Origin: Dehalococcoidia bacterium
GTDB lineage: Bacteria > Chloroflexota > Dehalococcoidia > JAENJB01
Reading direction: 5' to 3'
DNA: 9,332 nucleotides
Assembly (NCBI GenBank): GCA_030690705.1
Contig: JAUYGE010000245.1
Span: forward strand, 1-9,332
The notes under the pieces are model-generated. The model made no database searches. It was not told where the DNA came from and saw nothing but the letters and a program-made list of their open reading frames with translations. How positions within the stretch are numbered: the first letter of the stretch is position 1; each line of letters opens with the position of its first letter. Made by a program: the position numbers and the translations under genes. Below are positions 1 through 7,456 of this stretch, in pieces.

Positions 1-1514
1 TTAATGTCAGGGTGCCGGTAGCGAGCAACCGGCAGCGGACCCAGAAACTAGCTGACGAGGACATACTGGCGTTGGCCCAGCTCGGCAAGAGAATCGAGGA
101 GCACTACAAGTTTCCCCAGGACATTGAGTGGGCCAAAGAGGATGACCACATCTACATCCTCCAGTCCCGTCCGGTTACCACCCTGGACAAGACATCCGGG
201 ATCGGAGCTCTGCCGGAGATAACCGCTCCTCCTTTGCTGCAGGGGGTGGCCGCCAGTCCGGGGATAGCAGGCGGCCCGGTCAAGATTGTTTCTGACCCTT
301 CCATGATAGATAAGGTGGCTAAGGGCGATGTTCTAGTGGCCAGGATGACGTCGCCGGATTTCGTTCCGGCGATGAAGCGCGCATCGGCCATTGTCACCGA
401 TGAAGGAGGGCGCACTGTTCACGCCGCCATAGTTAGCCGCGAGCTTGGCATACCCTGTGTGGTGGGCACCGGTCAGGCTACTCGGGTCCTGGGCGACCAG
501 CAATGGGTAACAGTGGATGGCTCTCGGGGCAAGGTCTATTCAGGCAAAGTTGTTGATAGGAACTATGTCTTCACTCCTTCCTCTTCGGCAATACGGATTG
601 AGACGAAGACCAGGGTCTATGTGAACCTGGCCGAGCCGGAGTTGGCGGAGAAAGTGGCTGCCCGCCATGTGGATGGCGTGGGTCTCCTGCGCGCTGAATT
701 CATAATGGCGCAGATTGGAGAGCACCCGCTTTACGTCATCAAACAGGGCAGACAGAAGGAGTTTGTGGACCGTCTGGCCACCGGTCTGCTGACCTTTGCC
801 AAGGCTTTTCACCCGCGCCCGGTGGTGTACCGCACCAGCGATTTCAAGACGAACGAGTACCGCAACCTGAAGGGTGGCGAGGAGTTCGAGCGGTTGGAAG
901 AAAATCCTATGATCGGCTACCGGGGCTGTTCGCGGTACGTGAAAGAGATTGATGCCTTCAAGATGGAGATCGAGGCCATAAAGAGGGTGCGCGCGGAGTA
1001 CAGCAACCTCTGGGTGATGATTCCCTTCGTGCGGACGATAGCGGAGATGGTACAGACAAAGGCGGTACTCGAGGCCGAAGGGCTGACTCGCTCCGAGAAC
1101 TTCAAGCTCTGGATGATGGTGGAGGTTCCCTCCAACATCTTCCTGATAGAGGAGTTCATCGATACCGGGATTGATGGCATTTCCATTGGCTCCAATGACC
1201 TCACCCAGCTTATTCTGGGGATAGATCGGGATAATGCTCGGCTGGCGGAGAAATTCGACGAGCGAAATGAGGCGGTTCTGCTGGCCCTGGAGAAGGCTGT
1301 CAAGACGGCGGCCAGGAAGGGCATAACCGCATCCATTTGCGGGCAGGCGCCATCCGTATATCCTGAGCTTACTGAGAAGCTGGTGAGATGGGGCATCACG
1401 TCGGTATCCGTCAGCCCTGACATGATTGATAAGACCCGGCGGATAATCGCGGAAGTGGAGGCGAGGTTAGCTGGCTCTTCCTTCTGGGGTGGCGCCTCTG
1501 AAAGTGCCCACTAG
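1..1514 (+). CDS. ppsA: Phosphoenolpyruvate synthase, C-terminal part (5' end outside window)
   Basis: PEP synthase makes phosphoenolpyruvate from pyruvate and ATP (giving AMP and phosphate) in the cytoplasm, feeding gluconeogenesis. The frame is open to the first base, so the gene begins upstream and the GTG at 12 is not the real start. Numbering residues from that GTG: the end of the ATP-grasp domain (about 20-56, ending ILQSRPVTT) is followed by the swivelling phosphohistidine domain (about 78-180), whose motif DEGGRTVHAAIVSRELG carries the phosphorylated His137. The PEP/pyruvate-binding barrel (about 200-485) has the second family signature DGISIGSNDLTQLILGIDR and the catalytic Cys443 in SICGQAPS. 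The C-terminus is complete. The SICGQAPS ending favours PEP synthase over pyruvate phosphate dikinase, but the missing N-terminus prevents a full check. The dgt gene follows after 14 bases, suggesting cotranscription. Confidence 0.93.
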   Translation, partial: NVRVPVASNRQRTQKLADEDILALAQLGKRIEEHYKFPQDIEWAKEDDHIYILQSRPVTTLDKTSGIGALPEITAPPLLQGVAASPGIAGGPVKIVSDPSMIDKVAKGDVLVARMTSPDFVPAMKRASAIVTDEGGRTVHAAIVSRELGIPCVVGTGQATRVLGDQQWVTVDGSRGKVYSGKVVDRNYVFTPSSSAIRIETKTRVYVNLAEPELAEKVAARHVDGVGLLRAEFIMAQIGEHPLYVIKQGRQKEFVDRLATGLLTFAKAFHPRPVVYRTSDFKTNEYRNLKGGEEFERLEENPMIGYRGCSRYVKEIDAFKMEIEAIKRVRAEYSNLWVMIPFVRTIAEMVQTKAVLEAEGLTRSENFKLWMMVEVPSNIFLIEEFIDTGIDGISIGSNDLTQLILGIDRDNARLAEKFDERNEAVLLALEKAVKTAARKGITASICGQAPSVYPELTEKLVRWGITSVSVSPDMIDKTRRIIAEVEARLAGSSFWGGASESAH

Positions 1515-1528
1515 CGCCGTGAGCTTAT

Positions 1529-2575
1529 ATGGTTCATCTCAAGGGAATCAGGGAGAGAGTCGAAGCCAGGGAGGAGAGCCTTTCTCCTTACGCCGTTAGA
1601 AGCAAGCTCTCTCGTGGCAGAAGCGAGTTGGAAGAGCCGTGTCCCATACGGACTGCCTTTCAACGGGACCGTGACCGTATCATCCATGCCAAGGCGTTTC
1701 GCCGCCTGAAGCACAAGACCCAGGTGTTTATGGCGCCTCTGGGTGACCACTATGTCACCCGCCTCACCCATACTCTGGAAGTGGCGCAGGTCGCCCGCAC
1801 CTTATCCAGGGCCCTTAACCTCAACGAGGACCTGACCGAAGCCGTTGCCCTGGGGCATGATCTGGGACACACCCCCTTTGGCCATATCGGCGAGGAGGTG
1901 CTGAACGAGCTTCTCCCATCCGGGTTCAGGCACAATGAGCAAAGCCTGCGAGTGGTGGATATCCTGGAGAAGGAGGGGAGAGGACTGAACCTCACCTGGG
2001 AGGTCAGAGACGGTATCCTGAATCACTCGAAATCCGGGACGTATATATTGGGTGAATCGTGGGGGCCGGTCGGTACCCTGGAAGGCGAAGTGTGCAAGAT
2101 AGCTGATGTAGTGGCCTATACCAATCATGATATCGGGGATGCCATCAGGGCTGGACTCATCACCGAGGAAGCTCTGCCATCTTCAGTGCACCGTTTGCTG
2201 GGAGCCTCTTCTTCGGCGCGGATCAACGCGCTGGTGAGTGACATCATCGACTTCTCGTGGGCGGCCAGTGGGCCAGATGGTGGGGAGCGCACGCCGGTTA
2301 TTGGCATGAGCCCGTCCGTTCAGGAGGTCGCCGAGGAATTGCGGCGGTTTCTCTTTGAGCAGGTCTATGACCGTATTGCGCGCAGCCAGGAAACAGAGCG
2401 TGCCAGAACGGTGGTGAAGTCTCTCTGGTCTTTCTTTATGGAGCATGAAGAAAAGTTGCCAGAAGAATATAATTGCCGGCGGGAAAGCGTGGAACGAAGG
2501 GTGGCGGACTATATCGCGGGCATGACCGACCAGTACGCTCTGGGGCTGTCCGGGGGCCTGGTATCAGTGGAATAG
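1529..2575 (+). CDS. dgt: HD-domain deoxynucleoside triphosphate triphosphohydrolase (dGTPase-like)
   Basis: Enzymes of this family hydrolyse dGTP or other dNTPs to the nucleoside and tripolyphosphate, trimming the dNTP pool used for DNA synthesis. The 348 residues open with the family block RTAFQRDRDRIIHAKAFRRL (41-60), then HKTQVF. The HD metal site follows: His81 in TRLTHTLEVAQ, His110-Asp111 in GHDLGHTPFGH, and a likely fourth ligand, Asp193, in IADVVAY. FRHNEQS (133-139) and NHDIGDAIRAG (199-209) are also typical. Length matches the shorter type-2 dGTPase-like proteins rather than the roughly 500-residue E. coli Dgt, so the true substrate may not be dGTP alone. The ATG at 1529 gives the expected N-terminus before the conserved block. 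Only a weak GTGAG precedes it, so translation may depend on coupling to ppsA, 14 bases upstream. dnaG follows after 30 bases, which fits a role at replication. Confidence 0.93.
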   Translation: MVHLKGIRERVEAREESLSPYAVRSKLSRGRSELEEPCPIRTAFQRDRDRIIHAKAFRRLKHKTQVFMAPLGDHYVTRLTHTLEVAQVARTLSRALNLNEDLTEAVALGHDLGHTPFGHIGEEVLNELLPSGFRHNEQSLRVVDILEKEGRGLNLTWEVRDGILNHSKSGTYILGESWGPVGTLEGEVCKIADVVAYTNHDIGDAIRAGLITEEALPSSVHRLLGASSSARINALVSDIIDFSWAASGPDGGERTPVIGMSPSVQEVAEELRRFLFEQVYDRIARSQETERARTVVKSLWSFFMEHEEKLPEEYNCRRESVERRVADYIAGMTDQYALGLSGGLVSVE

Positions 2576-2605
2576 TTCCGGGGAAGAGACTCGAAGCGAA
2601 GAACG

Positions 2606-4438
2606 ATGAGCATCATCGAAGACATCAAGCACAAGGTAGACATCACCGAGGTGATCGGTGAGTCGGTGTCCCTTCAGAAGGCAGGGCGCAATTTCCGGGC
2701 CTTGTGCCCGTTCCATGCCGAGAAGCATGGCTCTTTCTTTGTGTTTCCTGACCGGCAGAGCTGGCATTGCTTTGGCAGCTGCGGCACGGGCGGCGACGTG
2801 TTTTCTTTCTTGATGAAGAAGGACAATATCGACTTTGGCACGGCATTGCGGCAACTGGCAGAAAGGGCCGGGGTAACGCTGGAGAGGGAGGAAGGGGAGC
2901 GGAAGGAGGATAAGGAAAGGGAGAAGCTATTCCAGATTAACGAGGCTGCGGCCGCCTACTATCACGATGTTTTGGTCAACTCCACGATGGCTAAGGGTAG
3001 CCGCAGCTACCTGAGTGGTCGAGGTTTCTCATCTAAGACAATTGACAGTTTCCAGCTGGGCTACAGCCCCGGGAGCGGTGATACGCTGCTGAAGTATTTG
3101 ACCGATAAGGGATTCGCCGAGAGCGATCAGGTGGCGGTCGGGGTGGTGCTGGAGGGGGAGAGTGGTGGCAAACACGACCGGTTCCGCCACCGGCTGATGT
3201 TCCCTATACGGGATAGCAGCGGCCGCGTGATTGGCTTCGGGGGACGCGCATTCGGGGAAGCGCAGCCGAAATACCTTAACTCTCCACAGACCGCGCTTTT
3301 TGATAAGAGCAGCACACTGTATGGGTTTGACCGCGCCAGGGCGAGCATCAGAAAGCAGAACCTGGCGGTGGTGGTGGAGGGCTACCCGGACGTGCTGATG
3401 GCCCACCAGCACGGTTTCGAGAATGTGGTAGCTTCTATGGGCACGTCCCTGACTGAGAAACAAGTGGGTGCATTAAAGAAATTGACGACTAACCTGGTCC
3501 TTGCGCTTGATGCAGACGCCGCCGGTGAGGCGGCTACCCTCAGGGGTGTTGAAGTAGCTGCTCGATCCTTTGACCAGAAAACGGTCCCTATTCCGAACGC
3601 TCGTGGCGTGGTGGTGCTGGAAAATGTGCTGGATGCTGAAATAAGAGTAGCCATCCTGCCTCAAGGGAAGGATCCAGATGAAATCATTCTGGAGGAGCCT
3701 TCCCGCTGGGGCACGTTGGTGGATAACGCCGTGCCGATGGTGGACTACATCTTCGAGGCGGTAGCGGGCAAGTATGATTTGAGTCGAGCGGGCGACAAGT
3801 CCCTGGTGGTGAAGGAGTTGGGCCGGGTTGTCGACGGGATAAAGGATCCGATTCGGCACGCCCATTACCTGCAAAAGCTGGCCCGTCTGGTGAACGTTGA
3901 TGAGCGTCTCATCCAGGCGGGGATAAGGGGTCAAGCCGGTCAGGACAGGAAAGAGCCGCGGAAGTCCGAGAGAGACGAGGCATCTTCTCCCCTATCCTTT
4001 CGCAGTCTGTTGGAGGAGCACTGCCTGGCGCTCCTGGTCCGGTATCCGGAGCTCCGGGGGTACTGCAAGGACGTTCCCTCGGACTACTTCGAGCAGAGTG
4101 AGAACCGTGAATGCCTCGGCTGGTTGCAGTCTGGTGGGGTGAATGTGGAGGAGCTTGACAAGCCTTTGAGAGAGCACCTGGAGAAGCTACATACCAGACT
4201 CATCCCGAATGAACGCGAGGGGGCGCTGAAAGATTGCATTTCGCGTTTGAAGGAGAGATTCCTGAGAAATGCGAAGGTGAGAGAGAACCTCAGTATTGAG
4301 GAGGCGATTGCGGCCGGCGATATCGACCAGTTGATCAGATTAGGGGAACAGGATGTAAAGTCATCTGCCAGTTTGCAAAAGGTCTTCATCGAGCGAAGTC
4401 ATGGAGTTAGAGCAAAGACTAAAGGAAATCCAGCATGA
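2606..4438 (+). CDS. dnaG: DNA primase DnaG
   Basis: DnaG lays down the RNA primers for Okazaki fragments and leading-strand starts, working with the replicative helicase at the fork. The 610 residues are close to normal family length. An N-terminal zinc-binding domain (about 1-100) has ligands Cys34, His37, Cys55 and Cys59; the last pair is spaced C-x3-C ([11 protein letters not shown]) instead of the usual C-x2-C. The catalytic core follows, with [20 protein letters not shown] (192-211) and PKYLNSPQT. In the TOPRIM fold the metal-binding acids are Glu258 (VEGYPDV) and Asp302/Asp304 (LDADAAGE). About 20 extra residues (321-345) sit before the LPQGKDPDE motif. The C-terminal part (about 460-610) is poorly conserved and is where the helicase-binding domain should be. 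The ATG at 2606 gives the standard family N-terminus but has a poor ribosome site. The last bases overlap the rpoD start. Confidence 0.97.
   Translation: MSIIEDIKHKVDITEVIGESVSLQKAGRNFRALCPFHAEKHGSFFVFPDRQSWHCFGSCGTGGDVFSFLMKKDNIDFGTALRQLAERAGVTLEREEGERKEDKEREKLFQINEAAAAYYHDVLVNSTMAKGSRSYLSGRGFSSKTIDSFQLGYSPGSGDTLLKYLTDKGFAESDQVAVGVVLEGESGGKHDRFRHRLMFPIRDSSGRVIGFGGRAFGEAQPKYLNSPQTALFDKSSTLYGFDRARASIRKQNLAVVVEGYPDVLMAHQHGFENVVASMGTSLTEKQVGALKKLTTNLVLALDADAAGEAATLRGVEVAARSFDQKTVPIPNARGVVVLENVLDAEIRVAILPQGKDPDEIILEEPSRWGTLVDNAVPMVDYIFEAVAGKYDLSRAGDKSLVVKELGRVVDGIKDPIRHAHYLQKLARLVNVDERLIQAGIRGQAGQDRKEPRKSERDEASSPLSFRSLLEEHCLALLVRYPELRGYCKDVPSDYFEQSENRECLGWLQSGGVNVEELDKPLREHLEKLHTRLIPNEREGALKDCISRLKERFLRNAKVRENLSIEEAIAAGDIDQLIRLGEQDVKSSASLQKVFIERSHGVRAKTKGNPA
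4422..4426 (+). promoter_or_regulatory. Ribosome binding site of rpoD inside the dnaG 3' end
   Basis: AAGGA lies 8 bases before the ATG at 4435, inside the last codons of dnaG. It is the best ribosome site of the plus-strand operon and confirms the rpoD start. With the ATGA stop/start overlap it allows both translational coupling and independent initiation. Confidence 0.7.
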
Positions 4439-5961
4439 GTGCCAAGAAGAAAAAAGAGCAGCCCTCGCCATGGTCACCAGAGGAGGGCAAGCCCCCCGTT
4501 GATGGGGAAGGCGAAACCCCATCGTGGCCTGAGGCCGTTGGCGTCAGTCCCACAGAAGAGGACATTGCCAAAGAGGCTGTGTGGGAGGAGGAGTCCGCGG
4601 AAGGAGACGAATGGATGGCTGGCCCAAAGCTCGCGGGAGGGCCAGAACTGGCCTTGGAGACGGCTATGCAGCTCGATAGTCCGGATGTGACGGATGACCC
4701 GGTTAGGATGTACCTGGGTGAGATAGGCAAGGTCTCGCTTCTCACTGGTGACGAGGAGAAGTCTCTTGCGAAGAGAATGGAGGGGGGTAGGTATGTTAGA
4801 CGTCTTGAGGGGGAATGGCTATCGGAGCATGAGAAGGGACCATCTGTGGTAGATGTGTTCTCCGTCCTGCTGTGGCGTTTGCGAGATTCGGCCCCGGTTG
4901 TCAGTGCGGTGCAGAAGCAGCTCGGCGTAAAGGCGGCCACCCCTATTGACGCTATCTTCGAGCCCAAGCTGAGACACGTTGTTGAAGGGGAAATGTCTCC
5001 TTCGCTGGTGAAGGTGGTGGTGAAGAAGACCGGGCGAAATGAGAGCGAGGCCGAACAGGCGATAGTCAACCTTTCGTTGTTGACCAATCTTCTGTCCCGG
5101 GACGTGCTTACAGTGATAGGCGGGGTTCTGACCTGGAAGCAGTTGGACAAGATGGGCGGCATCGAAGGCATTCAGTCGGCGCTTCGCCCTCAGCAACGGA
5201 TTCTGAAGAGGTATCTGGACCGGGTCAAGCACGAAGCCAACCGTTCTGAGAGACATCTTATTGAAGCCAATCTGCGGCTGGTGGTCAGTGTAGCCAAGAA
5301 GTACATTGGCCGCGGAATGGCGTTGCTGGACCTTATCCAGGAAGGTAACATCGGGTTGATACGGGCTGTGGAGAAGTTCGACTACAGGCGCGGTTACAAG
5401 TTCAGCACCTATGCGACCTGGTGGATCAGACAGGCCATAACCAGGGCCATTGCGGACCAGGCACGCACCATCCGCATACCGGTCCACATGGTGGAGACCA
5501 TCAACAAGCTGCTGCGTGTGAGCCGCCGTCTGGCTCAGGAATACGGGCGGGAGCCCAGCCATGATGAGATTGGCAAGGGGATGGAGATACCGAGGGATAA
5601 GGTCAAGGAGATTGTGAAGGTCTCTCAGGAGCCGGTGTCGCTGGAGACGCCCATCGGGGAAGAGGAAGATACCCATCTCGGTGATTTCATTGAAGACCGG
5701 ACCGCTTTGCCGCCGGCCGACGCGGCTTCAAGGCAGTTGCTAAAGGAACAGATAGAGGATGTGCTAGGCACTCTAAATGCCAGAGAGAAGAGGGTGCTGG
5801 AGTTGAGATTCGGTCTGGAGGATGGGCGGAGCCGGACCCTTGAGGAGGTGGGACGCGAATTCGGCGTCACGAGGGAGAGGATACGGCAAATCGAGGCCAA
5901 GGCACTCAGGAAACTGCGACATCCGTCGCGAAGCCGGAAACTCAAGGATTACCTGGAGTAG
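4435..5961 (+). CDS. rpoD: Primary RNA polymerase sigma factor (sigma-70 / SigA)
   Basis: The housekeeping sigma factor directs RNA polymerase to most promoters. The 508 residues start with a lysine run and a charged, mostly acidic, low-complexity stretch (about 1-85), then region 1.2 ([17 protein letters not shown], 88-104). About 150 non-conserved residues (about 119-272) separate it from region 2. Regions 2.1-2.4 (about 274-348) contain the core-binding and -10-recognition blocks, including [19 protein letters not shown] and [13 protein letters not shown]. Region 3 (about 349-425) includes [20 protein letters not shown]. Region 4 (about 437-500) ends in the -35-reading helix-turn-helix [20 protein letters not shown]. 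All residues expected of a primary sigma are in place, so this is not an alternative factor. The start overlaps the dnaG stop (ATGA), giving the classic primase-sigma pairing. The gene ends in three successive in-frame TAG codons. Confidence 0.98.
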   Translation: MSAKKKKEQPSPWSPEEGKPPVDGEGETPSWPEAVGVSPTEEDIAKEAVWEEESAEGDEWMAGPKLAGGPELALETAMQLDSPDVTDDPVRMYLGEIGKVSLLTGDEEKSLAKRMEGGRYVRRLEGEWLSEHEKGPSVVDVFSVLLWRLRDSAPVVSAVQKQLGVKAATPIDAIFEPKLRHVVEGEMSPSLVKVVVKKTGRNESEAEQAIVNLSLLTNLLSRDVLTVIGGVLTWKQLDKMGGIEGIQSALRPQQRILKRYLDRVKHEANRSERHLIEANLRLVVSVAKKYIGRGMALLDLIQEGNIGLIRAVEKFDYRRGYKFSTYATWWIRQAITRAIADQARTIRIPVHMVETINKLLRVSRRLAQEYGREPSHDEIGKGMEIPRDKVKEIVKVSQEPVSLETPIGEEEDTHLGDFIEDRTALPPADAASRQLLKEQIEDVLGTLNAREKRVLELRFGLEDGRSRTLEEVGREFGVTRERIRQIEAKALRKLRHPSRSRKLKDYLE

Positions 5962-5994
5962 TAGTAGAGCGTTCTCACCAAATAGAACCGGAGC

Positions 5995-7329
5995 TTAGCG
6001 GAAGAAGGGAAATGGCTTGCCGCCCTTCTTGGCGTTGAACTGCTTGAGCAGTTTTTGCATTTGAAAGAACTGGTTCAGGAACTGGTTGATATCCTGGGGG
6101 GTTGTGCCGCTGCCGCGGGCGATGCGTTTCTTTCTGCTCCCGCCGATAATGTCAGGATGGCGGCGCTCTTCGGGGGTCATCGAGTTAATTATCGCTTCCA
6201 TCTTTTTCAGTTGCTTTTCCTGCTTGTCCTGCATATCCGGCGTCAGGCGGCCGGCGACCTTGCTGAAGCCGGGAAGCATCTCGGCAAGCTGGCTCAGAGA
6301 ACCCATCTTCTTGACGGCCTTAATCTGCTCGAGGAAGTCCTCGAGGTCGAAGCGCGCGGAAGATAGCTTCTTCTCCATCTCCTGGACGCGTTTCACATCG
6401 AAGCTCTTCTCTGCCTTCTCGATGAGCGTGAGCATGTCCCCCATACCCAGGATTCGTGAGGCTAATCGCTCAGGGTAGAAGACTTCAAGGGCGTCCAGTT
6501 TCTCCCCGAGGCCGATGAACTTCACGGGGACGCCGGTAACAGCCCTGATGGACAATGCAGCTCCGCCCCGGGCATCTCCATCCAGCTTGGTCAGGATGAG
6601 TCCGGTCAGCCCGACCCTCGCATGGAATTCCTCGGCGACGCGCACCGCGTCCTGGCCGGTCATGGCATCCACGACAAGGATGACTTCAGCCGGTTTCAGC
6701 GTATCCTTGATCTGGACCATCTCGATCATCATGTCCTCATCTACATGCAGGCGCCCCGCCGTGTCCACGATTAACCAGGACACAGCCAGCTCTCTGGCTC
6801 TGTTGACGGCATCGCGGCAAATCTCCGGAGCGGTTGAACCCATCTGTCCGGCGAAGACCGGGACCTGGAGTTGCTGTCCCAGAGTAACAAGCTGCTGGAC
6901 TGCGGCAGGACGGTGGACGTCAGCGGCCACGAGCAGAGAGGAGTGTCCGGATTGTCTGAGTTGGAGAGCCAGCTTGGCGGCCGTGGTGGTCTTGCCGCAT
7001 CCTTGCAGGCCAACGAGCATCACGGGCGATGGAGGAACTGGCGAAGGTGTCAGGCGGCTGGGTGTCTGTCCCAGGGTAGAGATGAGCTCTTCGTTGACGA
7101 GCTTGATCACTTGCTGGGCCGGCGTGAGGCTCTCCAGGACTTCGGCTCCCCGAGCACGGTCGCGGATCCGGTCGGTGAAGCTCTTGACCACTTTGAAATT
7201 GACATCGGCCTCCAGCAACGCCAGGCGAACCTGGCGCAACGCTTCGTCGATGTCATTATCGCTTAGTTTGCCCTTCGCGCCGAGTTTGCGGAATACCTCG
7301 GTGAGCCTTTCGGTCAGAGTCTCAAACAT
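5995..7329 (-). CDS. ffh: Signal recognition particle protein Ffh (SRP54 GTPase)
   Basis: Ffh binds 4.5S/SRP RNA, recognises signal sequences as they leave the ribosome and hands membrane and secreted proteins to the translocon through the receptor FtsY. The 444 residues are complete. The N domain (about 1-88) includes ALLEADVNFKVVK. A proline-rich linker (88-103) leads into the G domain (about 104-295), with P-loop GLQGCGKTTTAAKL (107-120), DVHRPAAVQQL, DTAGRLHVDEDMM (G3), TKLDGDARGGAAL (G4) and FIGLGEKLDALEVF (G5). The M domain (about 320-436) has the RNA-binding segment GSRKKRIARGSGTT (397-410). The ATG at 7329 is preceded by GAGG 5 bases away and by a strong promoter. The P-loop has Cys111 where Ser or Ala is more usual. 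The gene is convergent with rpoD and divergent from the SbcC-like gene; ylxM, its partner in many Firmicutes, is not adjacent. Confidence 0.97.
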   Translation of the reverse strand: MFETLTERLTEVFRKLGAKGKLSDNDIDEALRQVRLALLEADVNFKVVKSFTDRIRDRARGAEVLESLTPAQQVIKLVNEELISTLGQTPSRLTPSPVPPSPVMLVGLQGCGKTTTAAKLALQLRQSGHSSLLVAADVHRPAAVQQLVTLGQQLQVPVFAGQMGSTAPEICRDAVNRARELAVSWLIVDTAGRLHVDEDMMIEMVQIKDTLKPAEVILVVDAMTGQDAVRVAEEFHARVGLTGLILTKLDGDARGGAALSIRAVTGVPVKFIGLGEKLDALEVFYPERLASRILGMGDMLTLIEKAEKSFDVKRVQEMEKKLSSARFDLEDFLEQIKAVKKMGSLSQLAEMLPGFSKVAGRLTPDMQDKQEKQLKKMEAIINSMTPEERRHPDIIGGSRKKRIARGSGTTPQDINQFLNQFFQMQKLLKQFNAKKGGKPFPFFR

Positions 7330-7334
7330 ATCAT

Positions 7335-7338
7335 CCTC
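7335..7338 (-). promoter_or_regulatory. Ribosome binding site of ffh
   Basis: Read on the minus strand, GAGG stands 5 bases before the ATG at 7329. It decides the start: the N-terminus MFETLTERLTEVF is the usual Ffh one. The site lies only a few bases after the predicted transcription start. Confidence 0.6.
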
Positions 7339-7346
7339 AAACCTGC

Positions 7347-7375
7347 ATTCTAGGAGAGTCGGGCGATAGCGTCAA
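7347..7375 (-). promoter_or_regulatory. Sigma-70 promoter of ffh
   Basis: On the minus strand, TTGACG (7375-7370) and TAGAAT (7352-7347) are separated by exactly 17 bases, and each differs from consensus at one position. This is the best promoter match seen in the window. Transcription would begin near 7340, leaving a leader of about 11 bases that just includes the GAGG ribosome site. Confidence 0.72.
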
Positions 7376-7400
7376 GCTGAGAGTCACCAGGAAGTTGTTA

Positions 7401-7409
7401 TGCTACAAT
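7401..7409 (+). promoter_or_regulatory. Candidate extended -10 promoter of the SbcC-like gene
   Basis: TGCTACAAT fits the extended -10 pattern TGnTAnAAT. The bases 16-18 upstream of the -10 hexamer (7380-7387) do not resemble TTGACA, as is common for extended -10 promoters. The predicted start near 7416 gives a leader of about 40 bases. An alternative is TTGTTA (7395-7400) with TATGTT (7419-7424), spacer 18. The promoter would stand back to back with that of ffh. Confidence 0.4.
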
Positions 7410-7456
7410 AGGAATCGGTATGTTAGTGCTGACCTGCTTGGGCTTCGAGAGCTGAA

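Larger units (their letters stand above)
7330..7456. other. Divergent intergenic region between ffh and the SbcC-like gene
   Basis: This 127-base region holds the ffh promoter on the minus strand and a candidate extended -10 promoter on the plus strand, arranged back to back. A 7-base direct repeat, GAGAGTC, occurs at 7354-7360 and 7379-7385, on either side of the ffh -35 box. No RNA gene, riboswitch-like fold or long inverted repeat was seen. Confidence 0.6.

Noticed and set aside
2473..2661. A 62-codon plus-strand frame bridging dgt and dnaG
   Set aside because: It overlaps the 3' end of dgt and the 5' end of dnaG in another frame, with no ribosome site or family resemblance.
4819..5676. 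A 285-codon open frame on the minus strand opposite rpoD, with a 250-codon one at 4419-5171
   Set aside because: Both lie antisense to a clearly real, conserved sigma factor gene. Their translations show no recognisable domain, and moderate-to-high GC makes long antisense frames common.
5971..5988. Hairpin GTTCT/AGAAC between rpoD and ffh as a two-way terminator
   Set aside because: The stem is only 5 base pairs with an 8-base loop and no T-run on either strand, so it is too weak to call.
6515..7369. A 284-codon open frame on the plus strand opposite ffh
   Set aside because: It is antisense to intact ffh and crosses the ffh promoter. The Ser/Arg/Thr-rich translation is typical of a shadow frame.
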